Positions 11,972 through 12,480 of a DNA stretch of 12,480 nucleotides are shown here, in pieces (position 1 is the first letter of the stretch; the number at the start of each line of letters is the position of its first letter). Below the pieces are notes generated by a model. It ran no database searches. It saw nothing but the letters and a program-made list of their open reading frames with translations, and was not told the DNA's origin. Position numbers and translations under genes: made by a program. The stretch is from JANOBJ01 sp031411575 (GTDB taxonomy: Bacteria; Pseudomonadota; Gammaproteobacteria; Burkholderiales; Burkholderiaceae_C), in the NCBI GenBank assembly GCA_031411575.1, contig JANOBJ010000378.1, forward strand, positions 1 to 12,480. Direction: 5' to 3'.

Positions 11972-12480
11972 ATGCAAGGTCACCATCCCGATTTCATGGT
12001 TTTCACCGGCAATGCCAATCCTGGCATGGCTGCGGAGATCGCCGACCACCTGGGCATCAGCCTGGGTGCGGCCGATGTCGGCCGCTTTTCCGATGGCGAA
12101 GTGACCGTCGAGATCAAGCAGAACGTGCGTGCCCGCGATGTGTTCGTGGTGCAGTCCACCTGCGCGCCCACCAACGAAAACCTGATGGAACTGCTGATCA
12201 TGGTTGATGCGCTCAAGCGCGCCTCGGCCGAACGCATCAGCGCGGTGATTCCGTACTTTGGCTATGCGCGGCAAGACCGTCGTCCGCGCTCCAGCCGGGT
12301 GCCGATTTCCGCCAAGGTGGTGGCCAACCTGCTGCAGACCGTAGGCGTGGCCCGCGTGCTGACCATGGACCTGCACGCCGACCAGATCCAGGGCTTCTTT
12401 GACATCCCGGTGGACAACATCTACGCCTCACCGGTGCTGCTGGGCGACCTGCGCCTGCAGAAGTACGAAGACCTGATCGT
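11972..12480 (+). CDS. prs: ribose-phosphate pyrophosphokinase (PRPP synthetase), N-terminal part
   Basis: 169 complete codons are visible; the gene runs off the window (whole family about 315 aa). It makes PRPP from ribose-5-phosphate and ATP for purines, pyrimidines, His, Trp and NAD. VFTGNANPGMA opens the protein. Also present are GRFSDGEVTVEI (about 37-48), STCAPTNENLMELLIMVDALKRASA (about 62-86), the flexible-loop block YFGYARQDRRPRSSRVPISAKVVA (about 95-118) and TMDLHADQIQGFFDIPVDN (about 131-149), containing the metal/ATP-binding His. The PRPP-binding loop lies beyond the edge. The start is ATG 11972 (MQGHHPDFMVFTGN); a second in-frame ATG at 11996 is possible but would shorten the N-terminus. 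The Shine-Dalgarno is weak. The 5' leader would carry the inverted repeat at 11869-11949. Confidence 0.96.
   Translation, partial: MQGHHPDFMVFTGNANPGMAAEIADHLGISLGAADVGRFSDGEVTVEIKQNVRARDVFVVQSTCAPTNENLMELLIMVDALKRASAERISAVIPYFGYARQDRRPRSSRVPISAKVVANLLQTVGVARVLTMDLHADQIQGFFDIPVDNIYASPVLLGDLRLQKYEDLI

Noticed and set aside
1..12480. CRISPR arrays, transposase genes, phage genes, toxin-antitoxin pairs
   Set aside because: No direct-repeat array with spacers and no protein of these families was seen on either strand; the only repeat element is the non-coding inverted repeat near prs.

Overview
The window looks like ordinary chromosomal core from a betaproteobacterium of the order Burkholderiales, most likely the Comamonadaceae or a close relative. 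This rests on the GC-rich coding style, the order hrcA / nadK / recN, the block TPR protein - lolB - ispE - tRNA-Gln - prs, and the way the proteins read. It is an inference, since no database search was possible. No transposase, phage gene, integrase, toxin-antitoxin pair, CRISPR array or defence island is visible. Genes are packed tightly and no stretch over 300 bases lacks a gene.

Layout. 1-150: two tRNA genes on the minus strand, tRNA-Arg(ACG) cut by the window edge and a CAU tRNA that is probably the lysidine-modified Ile2. 191-1195 (minus): hrcA, the heat-shock repressor. It diverges over only 27 bases from a plus-strand run of nadK (NAD kinase), recN (double-strand-break repair ATPase) and rapZ (P-loop/RNA-binding adaptor). 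rapZ runs head-on into mutY, and the two coding regions overlap by 14 bases. 4634-8515 (minus): mutM, a dynamin-like GTPase gene and mutY, read in that order. The two glycosylases of the 8-oxoguanine (GO) repair system thus flank a large dynamin-family protein, and the GTPase and mutY overlap as ATGA. 8554-12480 (plus): an exported TPR protein overlapping lolB as GTGA, then ispE, tRNA-Gln(TTG) and the first 169 codons of prs.

How the genes relate. MutM removes 8-oxoG opposite C, and MutY removes A misinserted opposite 8-oxoG. RecN works on double-strand breaks. NadK supplies NADP, and hence NADPH, for oxidative-stress defence, and HrcA controls chaperones. Much of the first 8.5 kb is therefore damage and stress housekeeping. 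The right part is envelope and precursor metabolism: lipoprotein insertion in the outer membrane (LolB), isoprenoid precursors (IspE) and PRPP synthesis (Prs).

Points of most interest. (1) The dynamin-like protein has lost the invariant P-loop Lys and Ser: its G1 reads A-D-F-S-R-G-N-Y where G-x4-G-K-S is expected. Its switch threonines, DTPG and NKVD remain, so it is a candidate pseudo-GTPase. (2) A perfect 23-nt inverted repeat with a 35-nt loop sits between tRNA-Gln and prs. Each arm is itself a small palindrome, like REP/RAYT-type or MITE-like elements. (3) An extended -10 promoter lies inside ispE, apparently serving tRNA-Gln and prs. (4) Three genes have -10-like hexamers 5-6 nt before their ATG and no Shine-Dalgarno, which hints at leaderless mRNAs. 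I do not see an entirely new multi-gene system; the altered dynamin within the mutM-mutY cluster is the nearest to one.
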